A DNA stretch of 64,000 bases from Litoreibacter ascidiaceicola. Lineage in GTDB: Bacteria; Pseudomonadota; Alphaproteobacteria; Rhodobacterales; Rhodobacteraceae. The position numbers were made by a program, and so were the translations under genes. Positions within the stretch are counted from its first letter, which is position 1. Each line of letters opens with the position of its first letter. The notes below the pieces were generated by a model, which saw nothing but the letters and a program-made list of their open reading frames with translations, searched no databases and was not told where the DNA came from. The DNA is taken from NCBI RefSeq assembly GCF_900129235.1, contig NZ_FQUV01000003.1, positions 186,001 to 250,000 on the forward strand, in the 5' to 3' direction. Positions 20,993-29,112 of this stretch are shown here, in pieces.

Positions 20993-21130
20993 CCGAGCAT
21001 CGCTGGCCCGTCCCACGGGCTGGCGATTTGGTTGGGCTTGGTTTTACCTTGAAGGGGAGGACGTGCTCGGCTGCCATAAAGTGGTGTCCAAGGAGGTCGG
21101 ATCGCCATCCCCCGGTCCAGCGATGCTCGG
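20993..21130. ncRNA. Candidate structured noncoding element bounded by a 14-bp inverted repeat
   Basis: CCGAGCATCGCTGG (20993-21006) and CCAGCGATGCTCGG (21117-21130) are perfect inverted repeats. Nested inside are CCCGT/ACGGG (21007-21019), TGGCGAT(21021-21027)/ATCGCCA(21101-21107), CCTTG(21047-21051)/CAAGG(21089-21093) and a small hairpin around 21072-21086. No convincing protein is encoded. It could be a small RNA, an mRNA leader of the 21242 gene, or a MITE-like or other repeat. It does not show the conserved SRP RNA motif. Confidence 0.45.
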
Positions 21131-21241
21131 TTGTTTGACTGAACGTCTGCTTCGAGCCCGAAGCGGAAGTCGCATTGTGTGTTGTATTCAATTGAGGCTA
21201 AATCTGCTGTGGCAAACCCCCTTATCTGGAAAGGCCGATGT

Positions 21242-21778
21242 ATGAAGTTCTCCATTCAATTTTCCAGCAACAATGGCTGCAATGGTTCGATTACGCTTGG
21301 GGAGCACTTGGAAACTTTTCGCTCATCGTTTGGTTGCTTCTCACGCGCTCAATATGAGCAGCAATGGATTAATGCCCTAAAGATCATTCTCGAAGAGCGG
21401 CGACCAACCGCACTATTTGTGAGTGTCGAGATTGGTGACGACGGTGTGGGAACGCTTTGGTTGTATCCGATTGTTGCGTCTGAGTTTGCAGGGGATACCG
21501 ATGACAAGCGAATGCGTTTGTCAGACTTTCCAGATCAGGAAGATGCCGGCGTCTATATCGGTGAGCGCTTCATGCCTGTTACGGTCGACGTGTCAAATTT
21601 CGAGCGCCGCATCTACCTTGAATTTGAGGATGGTTCGAAGGGAGATGAAATTGCCCTATACTACCTAGACCTTTCCGCACCCGAGCGGTTTTTCGGCTAT
21701 CTGGGTGATGACATCGCGGATGTTTCACACTGGTACTACTCTAACTCTGACTTAGAGGCGTTTCTCACTTCCCAATGA
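21242..21778 (+). CDS. CdiI-like immunity protein (orphan)
   Basis: The ATG at 21242 is preceded by GGAAAGG and gives 178 residues. The N-terminus MKFSIQFSSNNGCNGSITLG followed by YEQQWINAL and the C-terminal DIADVSHWYY segment follow the plan of CdiI-type immunity proteins, which neutralise the toxic tip of a contact-dependent inhibition CdiA. This is a recognition from pattern only. No CdiA, CdiB or toxin is near it, so it would be an orphan. The DNA is less GC-rich than the flanking ribosomal genes, in line with transfer. Confidence 0.55.
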   Translation: MKFSIQFSSNNGCNGSITLGEHLETFRSSFGCFSRAQYEQQWINALKIILEERRPTALFVSVEIGDDGVGTLWLYPIVASEFAGDTDDKRMRLSDFPDQEDAGVYIGERFMPVTVDVSNFERRIYLEFEDGSKGDEIALYYLDLSAPERFFGYLGDDIADVSHWYYSNSDLEAFLTSQ

Positions 21779-21811
21779 CGGCTTCGTCCCGCCATAGCCG
21801 TCACTACCCCC

Positions 21812-21840
21812 TTGACCCCATCCCCCCTCACTCCTAAACA
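21812..21840 (+). promoter_or_regulatory. Sigma70-like promoter candidate upstream of rplB
   Basis: TTGACC (21812-21817) and TAAACA (21835-21840) are 17 bases apart. The start would lie about six bases before the hairpin at 21853, so that stem would form the very 5' end of the transcript or terminate it. An alternative -10, TATAAA at 21943-21948, has no good -35. Confidence 0.35.
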
Positions 21841-21852
21841 CCCACATCGGCC

Positions 21853-21879
21853 AAGCCCCAGATTCGTCTGGGGCTTTGC
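21853..21879 (+). terminator. Terminator with TTCG loop before rplB
   Basis: AAGCCCCAGA pairs perfectly with TCTGGGGCTT around a TTCG tetraloop, followed by T. It most likely ends the CdiI-like transcript. Confidence 0.7.
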
Positions 21880-21997
21880 TGTTGTTCATGGCTCAGCGTA
21901 GCTGATGCCAACAGGACATCTAATCGGGGACCTTCGGGGCCCTATAAACACAAGCGGCGGGGCGACCCGTTTGCTGCAACAACGGAAGACAGAAAGC

Positions 21998-22840
21998 ATG
22001 GCACTCAAGTCGTATAAGCCGACGACGCCAGGCCAACGTGGGTTGGTTCTGATCGACCGTTCGGAACTCTGGAAAGGCCGCCCGGTCAAGTCCCTCACCG
22101 AGGGTCTGACCAAGAATGGCGGACGGAACAATACCGGACGGATCACGATGCGTCGCAAGGGTGGGGGCGCCAAGCGTCTTTACCGGATCGTAGACTTCAA
22201 GCGGACGAAATTTGACGTCGCTGCTACAGTTGAGCGGATCGAATATGACCCGAATCGGACCGCGTTTATCGCACTGGTTAAATATGAAGACGGTGAGCAG
22301 GCCTATATCCTCGCTCCGCAACGCCTTGGCGTTGGTGACACCGTTATCGCATCGGCCAAGGCCGACGTGAAGCCTGGGAACGCAATGCCGTTCTCCGGTC
22401 TGCCAATCGGCACAATCATCCACAACATCGAGTTGAAGCCAGGCAAAGGCGGCCAGATCGCCCGTGCGGCTGGGACTTACGCCCAGTTCGTGGGTCGTGA
22501 CGGTGGATACGCTCAGATCCGTCTGAGCTCCGGCGAGCTTCGCCTCGTCCGTCAGGAATGCATGTGTACCGTTGGTGCCGTGTCGAACCCGGACAACTCG
22601 AACCAGAACTTCGGTAAGGCCGGTCGCAACCGCCACAAGGGCATCCGCCCGTCTGTGCGTGGTGTTGTGATGAACCCGGTTGACCACCCGCACGGCGGTG
22701 GTGAAGGCCGGACATCTGGTGGTCGTCACCCGGTTTCCCCATGGGGCAAGCCGACAAAGGGTGCGCGTACTCGGAACAAGAACAAAGCGTCGCAAAAGCT
22801 GATCATCCGCTCGCGTCACGCCAAGAAGAAGGGACGCTAG
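21998..22840 (+). CDS. rplB: 50S ribosomal protein L2
   Basis: L2 of 280 residues starts at the ATG at 21998 ([20 protein letters not shown]) with GGAAG upstream; the frame is open 31 codons earlier but that lacks similarity. The C-terminal [15 protein letters not shown] segment, with the His essential for peptidyl transferase activity, is intact. It is the first gene of the block rplB-rpsS-rplV-rpsC-rplP. Confidence 0.98.
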   Translation: MALKSYKPTTPGQRGLVLIDRSELWKGRPVKSLTEGLTKNGGRNNTGRITMRRKGGGAKRLYRIVDFKRTKFDVAATVERIEYDPNRTAFIALVKYEDGEQAYILAPQRLGVGDTVIASAKADVKPGNAMPFSGLPIGTIIHNIELKPGKGGQIARAAGTYAQFVGRDGGYAQIRLSSGELRLVRQECMCTVGAVSNPDNSNQNFGKAGRNRHKGIRPSVRGVVMNPVDHPHGGGEGRTSGGRHPVSPWGKPTKGARTRNKNKASQKLIIRSRHAKKKGR

Positions 22841-22843
22841 TAT

Positions 22844-23122
22844 ATGTCTCGCTCTGTATGGAAAGGCCCCTTCGTCGACGCTTATGTGTTGAAGAAAGCC
22901 GAAGCTGCGAAAGAAAGCAGCCGCAACGACGTGATCAAGATCTGGTCCCGCCGCTCCACCATTCTGCCTCAGTTCGTTGGCCTCACCTTTGGTGTCTACA
23001 ACGGCAAGAAGCACATCCCAGTGAACGTCACCGAAGACATGATCGGTCAGAAGTTTGGTGAGTATTCGCCAACCCGGACCTATTACGGTCACGCCGCTGA
23101 TAAAAAAGCGAAAAGGAAGTAA
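22844..23122 (+). CDS. rpsS: 30S ribosomal protein S19
   Basis: The 92-residue S19 ([20 protein letters not shown]...) starts three bases after rplB. The conserved [20 protein letters not shown] core binds 16S rRNA in the 30S head with S13. Length and ends are normal. Confidence 0.97.
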   Translation: MSRSVWKGPFVDAYVLKKAEAAKESSRNDVIKIWSRRSTILPQFVGLTFGVYNGKKHIPVNVTEDMIGQKFGEYSPTRTYYGHAADKKAKRK

Positions 23123-23125
23123 GCC

Positions 23126-23506
23126 ATGGGCAAGGATAAGAACCCCCGCCGCGTGGCAGATAACGAAGCAATGGCAAAGCTGCGCATGCTCCGGACTTCC
23201 CCGCAAAAACTGAACCTCGTGGCTCAGCTGATCCGTGGCAAGAAAGTGGACAAGGCTCTGGCCGACCTCACCTTCTCCAAGAAGCGTATCTCTGACGACG
23301 TGAAAAAGTGCCTGCAATCCGCCATCGCGAACGCAGAGAACAACCACAACCTCGACGTGGATGATCTGATCGTGGCCGAGGCCTATGTTGGCAAAAACTT
23401 GACCATGAAGCGCGGTCGCCCTCGGGCCCGTGGCCGGTTCGGCAAAATCGTCAAGCCGTTTTCCGAACTGACGATCCTGGTGCGCCAAGTTGAGGAGCAA
23501 GCATAA
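23126..23506 (+). CDS. rplV: 50S ribosomal protein L22
   Basis: This 126-residue L22 contains the extended hairpin loop (near residues 85-105, [20 protein letters not shown]) that lines the exit tunnel; changes there cause macrolide resistance, and none is obvious. Its stop overlaps the rpsC start by one base (TAATG). Confidence 0.97.
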   Translation: MGKDKNPRRVADNEAMAKLRMLRTSPQKLNLVAQLIRGKKVDKALADLTFSKKRISDDVKKCLQSAIANAENNHNLDVDDLIVAEAYVGKNLTMKRGRPRARGRFGKIVKPFSELTILVRQVEEQA

Positions 23507-24213
23507 TGGGTAACAAAGTAAATCCTATCGGCATGCGTCTTCAGGTCAACCGCACCTGGGACAGCCGCTGGTACGCTGAAAGCAAGGACTTTGGTGATCT
23601 GCTTCTGGAAGACCTCCGGATGCGCGAATTCATCAAGACCGAGTGCAAACAAGCCGGCATCAGCCGTGTGATCATCGAGCGTCCGCACAAGAAGTGCCGC
23701 GTTACGATCCACACAGCACGCCCGGGCGTCATCATCGGCAAAAAAGGCGCCGATATTGAAGGTCTGCGCAAGAAGCTGTCCGCGTTCACCGACAGCGAGC
23801 TGCACCTCAACATCCTTGAGGTCCGCAAGCCCGAGTTGGACGCAGCACTGGTTGGCGAGTCCATCGCCCAGCAGCTGGAACGTCGTGTGTCCTTCCGTCG
23901 CGCTATGAAGCGCTCGGTACAGAACGCAATGCGTATGGGTGCCTTGGGTATCCGTGTGAACCTCGCTGGCCGCCTTGGTGGCGCCGAGATCGCGCGGACC
24001 GAATGGTACCGTGAAGGCCGCGTGCCTTTGCACACCCTGCGTGCCGACATCGATTACGCACACGTTGAAGCGATGACTGCTTATGGCATCATCGGGATCA
24101 AAACCTGGATCTTTAAAGGCGAGATCATGGAACACGATCCACAAGCGCGTGACCGTAAGCAACAGGAACTCCAAGACGGCCCAACACCTCGCGGTGCTGG
24201 CGGTCGTCGCTAA
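23506..24213 (+). CDS. rpsC: 30S ribosomal protein S3
   Basis: The 235-residue S3 has the N-terminal domain [12 protein letters not shown], a KH domain with the loop [13 protein letters not shown] (near residues 75-87) and the C-terminal S3 domain ending in a basic tail. S3 forms part of the mRNA entry helicase with S4 and S5. Translation is probably coupled to rplV. Confidence 0.98.
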   Translation: MGNKVNPIGMRLQVNRTWDSRWYAESKDFGDLLLEDLRMREFIKTECKQAGISRVIIERPHKKCRVTIHTARPGVIIGKKGADIEGLRKKLSAFTDSELHLNILEVRKPELDAALVGESIAQQLERRVSFRRAMKRSVQNAMRMGALGIRVNLAGRLGGAEIARTEWYREGRVPLHTLRADIDYAHVEAMTAYGIIGIKTWIFKGEIMEHDPQARDRKQQELQDGPTPRGAGGRR

Positions 24214-24227
24214 GGGGGGCGTGAACA

Positions 24228-24641
24228 ATGCTACAACCAAAGCGTACTAAATTTCGCAAGATGCACAAAGGCCGCATCCACGGTGAAGCAAAGGGCGGGA
24301 CAGACCTGAACTTTGGCACCTACGGTCTTAAGGCAACTGAACCTGAGCGTATCACTGCGCGCCAGATCGAAGCTGCCCGTCGTGCAATGACGCGTCACAT
24401 GAAACGTCAAGGCCGTGTCTGGATCCGTATTTTCCCGGACCTGCCAGTGACCTCCAAGCCTATCGAAGTTCGTATGGGTAAGGGTAAAGGGTCCGTGGAC
24501 TTTTGGGCATGTAAGGTCAAACCCGGCCGTATGATGTTCGAAATCGACGGTGTGGCCGAGCCAATCGCCCGTGAGGCCCTGCGCCTTGCTGCGATGAAGC
24601 TGCCAATTAAAACACGGGTAGTCGTCCGCGAGGATTGGTAA
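24228..24641 (+). CDS. rplP: 50S ribosomal protein L16
   Basis: L16 of 137 residues ([20 protein letters not shown]...) follows rpsC by 14 bases with GGGG ahead of the ATG. The Arg in the [14 protein letters not shown] region that is hydroxylated in some bacteria is present. The usual next gene, rpmC, is 2.7 kb away, behind a terminator and several unrelated genes. Confidence 0.97.
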   Translation: MLQPKRTKFRKMHKGRIHGEAKGGTDLNFGTYGLKATEPERITARQIEAARRAMTRHMKRQGRVWIRIFPDLPVTSKPIEVRMGKGKGSVDFWACKVKPGRMMFEIDGVAEPIAREALRLAAMKLPIKTRVVVREDW

Positions 24642-24644
24642 ACT

Positions 24645-24707
24645 CGTCGCGCTTTAGCGCGACGTGGCGGAGGCAGCGTGTTTCTAGAAAACGCGCGTTC
24701 CGCCACG
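24645..24707 (+). other. Pair of strong hairpins after rplP
   Basis: CGTCGCGC (24645-24652) pairs with GCGCGACG (24657-24664), and CGTGGCGGA (24663-24671) pairs with TCCGCCACG (24699-24707). The two stems share two bases, so they may compete. They lie between the rplP stop and the terminator and may protect the mRNA 3' end. Confidence 0.5.
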
Positions 24708-24720
24708 GTAGTTATAGAGA

Positions 24721-24756
24721 AGCCCCCGCTGAGAAATCGGCGGGGGCTTGTTTTGT
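24721..24756 (+). terminator. Terminator after rplP
   Basis: AGCCCCCGCTGA (24721-24732) and TCGGCGGGGGCT (24737-24748) form twelve base pairs with one wobble around a GAAA loop, followed by TGTTTTGT. It shares GAGAAATCGGCGGG with the rpoC terminator. Confidence 0.85.
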
Positions 24757-24776
24757 ATTGGACTCTGTAATTGTAG

Positions 24777-25013
24777 TTATGATCTAGTTCGCCTTCGAAA
24801 TAGTAAAAACAGAGATACAAGCCCGATCAATGAAAATCCGGCAAGTAACCCAACCCTAGTAATGACAAAAAAAGCGTGGATGAACTGCTGTTCGCTAAGT
24901 TCATTTATGGCTCGATATATCGCTGGAACTTGAGGGCTTACGAGCAATATCTGCAGGCTCGACGCAGCGACTAGAAATACTCCCAGCCCAAAGCATAGTT
25001 GAGTTTTTCTCAT
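24777..25013 (-). CDS. Small two-helix membrane protein, unknown function
   Basis: From the ATG at 25013 the product has 78 residues with two hydrophobic segments (FGLGVFLVAASSLQILLV and VGLLAGFSLIGLVSLFLLF) and a basic tail FRRRTRS. A TTG at 25028 would add five residues and overlap the preceding gene by 11 bases; neither has a good ribosome binding site, so translation is probably coupled to the 25018-25254 gene. The DNA is AT-rich for this genome. Confidence 0.5.
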   Translation of the reverse strand: MRKTQLCFGLGVFLVAASSLQILLVSPQVPAIYRAINELSEQQFIHAFFVITRVGLLAGFSLIGLVSLFLLFRRRTRS

Positions 25014-25017
25014 CAAG

Positions 25018-25254
25018 TTAACCGACAACAGCGTCGATTAAGAGACTGACTACAGTTGCCAAAAATCCAAGAGTATACGCTAAAATTCCGGTCCAATCTT
25101 CCAAGCTCACAATACCCAAGGTGTCCAACAAAGAAACCACCGCGGCTAAGGAGAATACAAAAAAAATAAATCCAGCCAAAGGACTCTTCTCAATGGCGGC
25201 CACACCAGCAGCGCCCGCCACTGCAATTACAACAAATCGTACGATAGCTCCCAA
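25018..25254 (-). CDS. Small membrane protein, unknown function
   Basis: The 78-residue product is almost wholly hydrophobic, with two or three membrane segments (FVVIAVAGAAGVAAIE, LAGFIFFVFSLAAVVSLLD, GILAYTLGFLATVVSLLI). The start is TTG at 25254, supported by a strong AGGGGGG seven bases upstream. It pairs with the next small membrane gene downstream. Such pairs occur among stress and toxin-antitoxin or phage-defence accessory genes, but no family was recognised. Confidence 0.55.
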   Translation of the reverse strand: MGAIVRFVVIAVAGAAGVAAIEKSPLAGFIFFVFSLAAVVSLLDTLGIVSLEDWTGILAYTLGFLATVVSLLIDAVVG

Positions 25255-25454
25255 AATTGAGCCCCCCTCTTTAAAATATTTTTACTTAGCAATGGTTATT
25301 TCATACTAGTTCTATCGAATACTCAATGGTTTCTATACTCGGTCGTTACAAAACTAAATTTAGCTAGCTCAGATTTAGAAGCTTCAGGCACCCCAACACT
25401 ACCGAGTGACGCTCTCATTGCTTTTTCTACGCAAAAGCAACTGCCGCGCACGCG
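25255..25454. other. AT-rich intergenic region
   Basis: About 200 bases between the divergently placed small membrane genes and the 3' end of the oxygenase gene. I see no gene, repeat or promoter that I would defend. Confidence 0.5.
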
Positions 25455-25490
25455 TCTCGTTTCCCTACGCCCAAGCGTAGTTAAACGAGA
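25455..25490 (-). terminator. Hairpin spanning the stop codon of the TIGR02466-type gene
   Basis: TCTCGTTT(25455-25462)/AAACGAGA(25483-25490) encloses CTACGC(25465-25470)/GCGTAG(25475-25480) with a CCAA loop. The stop codon (25465-25467) is inside the inner stem. There is no T run directly after it on the minus strand, so termination is uncertain. Confidence 0.5.
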
Positions 25491-26082
25491 CGGAAATCCG
25501 ATCTTCCTCAGACATATTCATCGGCACCTCATGGCGCAGGAAGCTTTCCCACAACAACACATCCCCGACCACCGGCTTCACATAGATGAACTGCCGCATC
25601 TCCTCGCGCGCATCTTTCAGGCGGGTCGGGGCAGCCATCATCATTTGAGACCGCGGGTCCTCCAGCTTCAACGCCGACGCACCTTCGGGCATGGCCACGT
25701 AGGTGGTGCCGGAAATGACCGAGTGCGGGTGGATGTGGGACGTGTGGATGCCGCCTTGGGGCAGGATGTTGATCCAGATGTCCTCCAGCTTCAATTCGCG
25801 CCCGTCCAGATCAAGTTGCAGATCCTTGGCGAACTCCGCCACGTGTTTATCTAGCGCATCCACCACTTCTTTGAAGATGGGCGACCGCCACGGCAAGTCC
25901 GTCAGCGACGCATAGCTGGTGTAGCCCGCGAACGCGTTCTCCTCGCACCAGTCCTGACCGGCCTCGTCATCCTCGGCGATGCCAAGGCATTCATCCTCCA
26001 ACTCCTCCGGATCAATGGGGTTGCCATGATCGGCAAGGCGGGCTTGGTAGAGGCGGGTCACGAAGAGGGAGCGAATATCCAT
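25465..26082 (-). CDS. TIGR02466-type putative 2OG-Fe(II) oxygenase
   Basis: The 205-residue protein has a histidine-rich strand HTSHIHPHSVISGTTYV (near residues 113-129), the following LKLEDPR segment and a late LRHEVPMNMSEEDRISVSFN segment, the layout of the double-stranded beta-helix 2OG-Fe_5 proteins. In these the His/Asp/His set binds iron and an Arg binds 2-oxoglutarate. The substrate is unknown; relatives are common in marine bacteria and phages. A 185-bp stretch at its 5' end is repeated 1,077 bases away. It lies in the insertion between rplP and rpmC. Confidence 0.75.
   Translation of the reverse strand: MDIRSLFVTRLYQARLADHGNPIDPEELEDECLGIAEDDEAGQDWCEENAFAGYTSYASLTDLPWRSPIFKEVVDALDKHVAEFAKDLQLDLDGRELKLEDIWINILPQGGIHTSHIHPHSVISGTTYVAMPEGASALKLEDPRSQMMMAAPTRLKDAREEMRQFIYVKPVVGDVLLWESFLRHEVPMNMSEEDRISVSFNYAWA
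25898..26082. repeat. 185-bp direct repeat, copy A (5' part of oxygenase gene)
   Basis: This stretch aligns without gaps to 26975-27159 (constant offset 1,077), including the shared run CAGTCCTGACCGGCCTCGTC. It ends at the start codon of the oxygenase gene. Confidence 0.8.
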
Positions 26083-26100
26083 GCCGCCTTGGATAGCCCG

Positions 26101-26865
26101 CTAGCTGAGGTCTCGCAAGGCCGCCGCCAAGGCTTCGCGGTCAAAGCCCGTGGGCTTGTAATCCAAACCGCCGCTTTGGTTCAAAAACACCGTGAACACC
26201 GAGGCGTTGATATAGCAGCTCACCTGATCGCCCGAGCATTTCGCCGTGGTGGAGTTGGGGAAGGACACCGAGATGCCGCCCTTGTCGCCACCACCCACGA
26301 TCAGACTACCCGACGCCGTGCGCTCGCCGAGCAACTCGATGCTCTCGGAGCTGGCGCGGACCTCGTCGTCAAGCAGCACGAATTTGAACCGCGCCGGATT
26401 TGCGGTGGCGTCATCGACCCGCCAACTGGAGAACGGGTTCTCGCCGCGGCTTTTTGCATCGGTGTAGGCGGTGCTGACGGCAGTGAATATCTGCCGCCGG
26501 TCGACCCGTTGGGCGTCCTTGACGGTGAACTTGACCTTGTTTTGTACGGCGGCTTTCAGTGTGGCCTCGTCTTGGCTCGTGAGCGAGGCATCGGCCTTGA
26601 AGTCAAAACCTCGGACCTGACTGGCCTCTAGGTCGCGCCTTCGCGTCGGACGTTTCGACTGCAGCTTGATGTCGGCAGGCACCGTGACCAGCTGGTTGGT
26701 CTGGAGATCCCAGAACATCAGCTGCCCCGACGACAGCACGCCAGAGTTGCGGTAGCCGAGGCTGGTATTGGCGTAATCGAGATTGGCGGTGACTTTGACC
26801 GGCCCGCCGCCCGGGGTGCATCCGGCCAATAGAAGTGCCGCACCGACGCATATAAAGGAGCGCAT
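26101..26865 (-). CDS. Probable lipoprotein of unknown function
   Basis: The 254-residue product begins MRSFICVGAALLLAGCTPGG, a clear lipoprotein signal with lipobox LLAGC and the modified Cys at residue 16. The next residues are not Asp at +2, so outer-membrane sorting is likely if Lol rules apply. The rest is soluble, with a pair of Cys (AKCSGDQVSCYINAS) near the C-terminus that could form a disulfide. No family was recognised. It sits between the full and truncated copies of the oxygenase gene, all on the minus strand. Confidence 0.65.
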   Translation of the reverse strand: MRSFICVGAALLLAGCTPGGGPVKVTANLDYANTSLGYRNSGVLSSGQLMFWDLQTNQLVTVPADIKLQSKRPTRRRDLEASQVRGFDFKADASLTSQDEATLKAAVQNKVKFTVKDAQRVDRRQIFTAVSTAYTDAKSRGENPFSSWRVDDATANPARFKFVLLDDEVRASSESIELLGERTASGSLIVGGGDKGGISVSFPNSTTAKCSGDQVSCYINASVFTVFLNQSGGLDYKPTGFDREALAAALRDLS

Positions 26866-26916
26866 AATTAACCCTCTCTGTGATAATGATTTTGATAATG
26901 CGCCAAGTCTGGGCAG

Positions 26917-27159
26917 TCAGAGGCCGCAAATCAAGGAGTTTTCGGCGAGAGTGGGGTGTCGTGGAGATGTCCCATCCGTCAGAAACGCATAGCTGGTGTA
27001 GCCCGTGTTGCCGTTCTCCTCGCACCAGTCCTGACCGGCCTCGTCATCCTCGGTGATGCCAAGGTAGTTGTCATTCAACTCCTCCGGATCAATGGGATTG
27101 CCATGATCGGCAAGGCGGACTTGATTGAGGCGGGTCACCAAGAGGTCGCGCATGTTCAT
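26917..27159 (-). pseudogene. Truncated duplicate of the TIGR02466-type gene
   Basis: Translation from 27159 gives MNMRDLLVTRLNQVRLADHG and continues to SYAFLTDG in register with the intact gene, then turns into unrelated sequence and stops. All iron-binding residues are missing. The reading frame of the shared part is intact and carries changes, many silent, so the fragment may be old enough to have been selected for a time, or still makes an 80-residue product. Confidence 0.75.
26975..27159. repeat. 185-bp direct repeat, copy B
   Basis: Gap-free counterpart of 25898-26082; outside it similarity ends abruptly on the 3' side of the gene. It marks a partial gene duplication around the lipoprotein gene. 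Confidence 0.8.
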
Positions 27160-27234
27160 CTCACCTGATATCGCAGCCAAACACGCAAGTTGGCCCCTAT
27201 TTTACAGATATATGCGGCTAGACAGCTACGGGGG

Positions 27235-27263
27235 TTGCAATAAGTCGGGCAGGGGTCTAAAGC
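27235..27263 (+). promoter_or_regulatory. Sigma70-type promoter candidate for rpmC onwards
   Basis: TTGCAA (27235-27240) and TAAAGC (27258-27263) with a 17-base spacer, 79 bases ahead of rpmC. It resembles the candidate before rplO (TTGCAA-17-TATAGC). Confidence 0.55.
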
Positions 27264-27341
27264 CACGTTTCATCATGAACTCCATTGGAATCAGGGTGAC
27301 CCTCTTGGGGGCCCTCCGATGTATGAAAAAAGGAAACGGCT

Positions 27342-27551
27342 ATGAACGCCAGCGAGCTTCGCGAGAAGACTGCTGACCAGCTCAACGAAGAGCTTGTCGC
27401 ACTGAAAAAGGAAGCCTTTAACTTGCGCTTCCAACAGGCCACCGGCCAACTTGAAAACACTGCACGCATGCGCGACGTCAAACGTGGCGCGGCACGTGTG
27501 AAAACAATTCTGAACGAAAAAGCGAAAGCTGCAGCTGGGGAGGCTAACTAA
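27342..27551 (+). CDS. rpmC: 50S ribosomal protein L29
   Basis: The 69-residue coiled L29 ([20 protein letters not shown]...) has the conserved [22 protein letters not shown] second helix. It neighbours L23 at the tunnel exit. AAAGGAAA precedes the ATG. It is the first gene after the 2.7-kb insertion and so probably depends on the promoter at 27235. Confidence 0.97.
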   Translation: MNASELREKTADQLNEELVALKKEAFNLRFQQATGQLENTARMRDVKRGAARVKTILNEKAKAAAGEAN

Positions 27552-27787
27552 TGCCTAAGCGTATCCTGAACGGTGTCGTCACCAGCAACCAAAACGAGCA
27601 AACTGTAACGGTTTCCGTTGAACGCCGCTTCCGCCACCCTGTTCTGAAGAAGACGATCCGTAAGTCCAAGAAGTACCGGGCTCACGACGAGAAGAACACG
27701 TTTAACGTGGGTGATCTGGTCCGCATTCAAGAATGCGCTCCGAAATCCAAAACCAAGCGTTGGGAAGTTATTCTCGCTGACGCGTGA
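27551..27787 (+). CDS. rpsQ: 30S ribosomal protein S17
   Basis: The 78-residue OB-fold S17 ([21 protein letters not shown]) overlaps the rpmC stop by one base (TAATG). The [10 protein letters not shown] segment contacts 16S rRNA. Normal length for alphaproteobacteria. Confidence 0.97.
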   Translation: MPKRILNGVVTSNQNEQTVTVSVERRFRHPVLKKTIRKSKKYRAHDEKNTFNVGDLVRIQECAPKSKTKRWEVILADA

Positions 27788-27812
27788 AGCTTTTCTAATT
27801 AATTCGAAACCC

Positions 27813-27835
27813 TGGGGCCTAAGGTTAGGTCCCCA
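27813..27835 (+). other. Hairpin between rpsQ and rplN
   Basis: TGGGGCCTAA pairs with TTAGGTCCCCA with a one-base bulge and a GG loop. There is no T tract. In E. coli this gap separates the S10 and spc operons; here it may be a processing or attenuation site. Confidence 0.45.
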
Positions 27836-27853
27836 AAGGTCGGGAGACATCAA

Positions 27854-28222
27854 ATGATCCAGATGCAGACCAACCTGGATGTAGCTGACAACAGCGGCGC
27901 TCGCCGTGTTCAGTGCATCAAGGTTCTGGGTGGTTCCAAGCGTAAATACGCATCCGTCGGCGACATTATTGTCGTGTCGGTCAAGGAAGCCATCCCGCGC
28001 GGCCGCGTGAAAAAAGGCGACGTCCGTAAGGCTGTCGTTGTACGCACCGCCAAAGAAGTTCGTCGCGACGATGGCACCGCCATTCGCTTCGACCGCAACG
28101 CAGCTGTTATTCTGAATAACAACAACGAGCCTATCGGCACCCGTATCTTCGGCCCGGTTGTTCGTGAGCTGCGCGCAAAGAACTTCATGAAAATCATCTC
28201 GCTCGCCCCGGAGGTGCTGTGA
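27854..28222 (+). CDS. rplN: 50S ribosomal protein L14
   Basis: L14 of 122 residues ([20 protein letters not shown]), all conserved blocks present including the [18 protein letters not shown] end that faces the 30S subunit at bridge B8. GGGAG lies ahead of the ATG. It begins the spc-type order. Confidence 0.98.
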   Translation: MIQMQTNLDVADNSGARRVQCIKVLGGSKRKYASVGDIIVVSVKEAIPRGRVKKGDVRKAVVVRTAKEVRRDDGTAIRFDRNAAVILNNNNEPIGTRIFGPVVRELRAKNFMKIISLAPEVL

Positions 28223-28223
28223 T

Positions 28224-28529
28224 ATGGCTGCTAAACTGAAAAAAGGCGACAAGATCGTCGTGCTGGCTGGCAAAGACAAAGGCAAAGAAGGCACCATCGC
28301 CTCCGTTGACCCCAAATCCGGTAAAGCCATCGTGGAAGGCGTCAACGTCGCCATCCGTCACGTGAAGCAAAGCCAGAACAACCAAGGTGGCCGCGTGCCA
28401 CAGGCGATGCCAATCCAATTGAGCAACCTGTCTTTGATCGACGCCAATGGCAAACCTACCCGCGTAGGTTTCAAATTGGACGGCGACAAGAAGGTGCGCT
28501 TTGCCAAGACAACAGGGGACGTGATCTGA
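28224..28529 (+). CDS. rplX: 50S ribosomal protein L24
   Basis: The 101-residue L24 has the N-terminal KOW motif ([18 protein letters not shown]) and the conserved [18 protein letters not shown] segment. It starts assembly of the 50S subunit. It begins one base after rplN and its stop overlaps rplE by one base. Confidence 0.97.
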   Translation: MAAKLKKGDKIVVLAGKDKGKEGTIASVDPKSGKAIVEGVNVAIRHVKQSQNNQGGRVPQAMPIQLSNLSLIDANGKPTRVGFKLDGDKKVRFAKTTGDVI

Positions 28530-29092
28530 TGCTTGACGACGCAAAATACACCCCGCGCCTGAAGTCTGTTTATGTCGACACGATCCGTGCCGCCATGAAA
28601 GAAGAATTCGGCTACAAAAATGACATGCAGATCCCGCGTCTGGACAAAATCGTCCTGAACATCGGGGCTGGTCGTGCGGCCGTGAAAGACAGCAAGAAGC
28701 CTGCGGGCGCTGCTGCCGATCTGACCGCAATCGCAGGTCAAAAAGCCATGGTCACCCGTGCCAAGCAATCCATCGCCGGCTTCCGCCTGCGTGAAGATAT
28801 GCCTGTCGGTGCCAAGGTAACCCTGCGCGGCGAGCGAATGTACGAATTCCTTGATCGCCTGATCACCATCGCAATGCCTCGTATCCGCGACTTCCGCGGC
28901 GTATCCGGCAAGTCGTTTGATGGCCGTGGCAACTACGCCATGGGCATGAAGGAGCACATCGTGTTCCCAGAGATCGACTTTGACAAGATCGATGAAGCCT
29001 GGGGCATGGATATCGTAATCTGCACGACCGCCGACACCGATGCTGAAGCAAAGAGCCTGTTGAAAGCTTTCAACATGCCTTTCAACAGCTGA
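28529..29092 (+). CDS. rplE: 50S ribosomal protein L5
   Basis: L5 of 187 residues includes [13 protein letters not shown], the [20 protein letters not shown] block and the C-terminal [17 protein letters not shown]. It binds 5S rRNA and contacts S13 and the P-site tRNA. It starts at the TGATG junction with rplX, so translation is coupled. Confidence 0.97.
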   Translation: MLDDAKYTPRLKSVYVDTIRAAMKEEFGYKNDMQIPRLDKIVLNIGAGRAAVKDSKKPAGAAADLTAIAGQKAMVTRAKQSIAGFRLREDMPVGAKVTLRGERMYEFLDRLITIAMPRIRDFRGVSGKSFDGRGNYAMGMKEHIVFPEIDFDKIDEAWGMDIVICTTADTDAEAKSLLKAFNMPFNS

Positions 29093-29112
29093 TCCGCGGG
29101 AAGGAATAGAAC

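Noticed and set aside
20993-21130. Bacterial SRP RNA or 6S RNA
   Set aside because: The SRP GGAAG...AGCAGCC core is absent and the fold does not show the 6S central bubble as I know it.
20907-21245. Protein of 112 residues across the rplW fragment
   Set aside because: The frame has no ribosome binding site, begins inside the upstream gene in another frame and only its first residues resemble L23.
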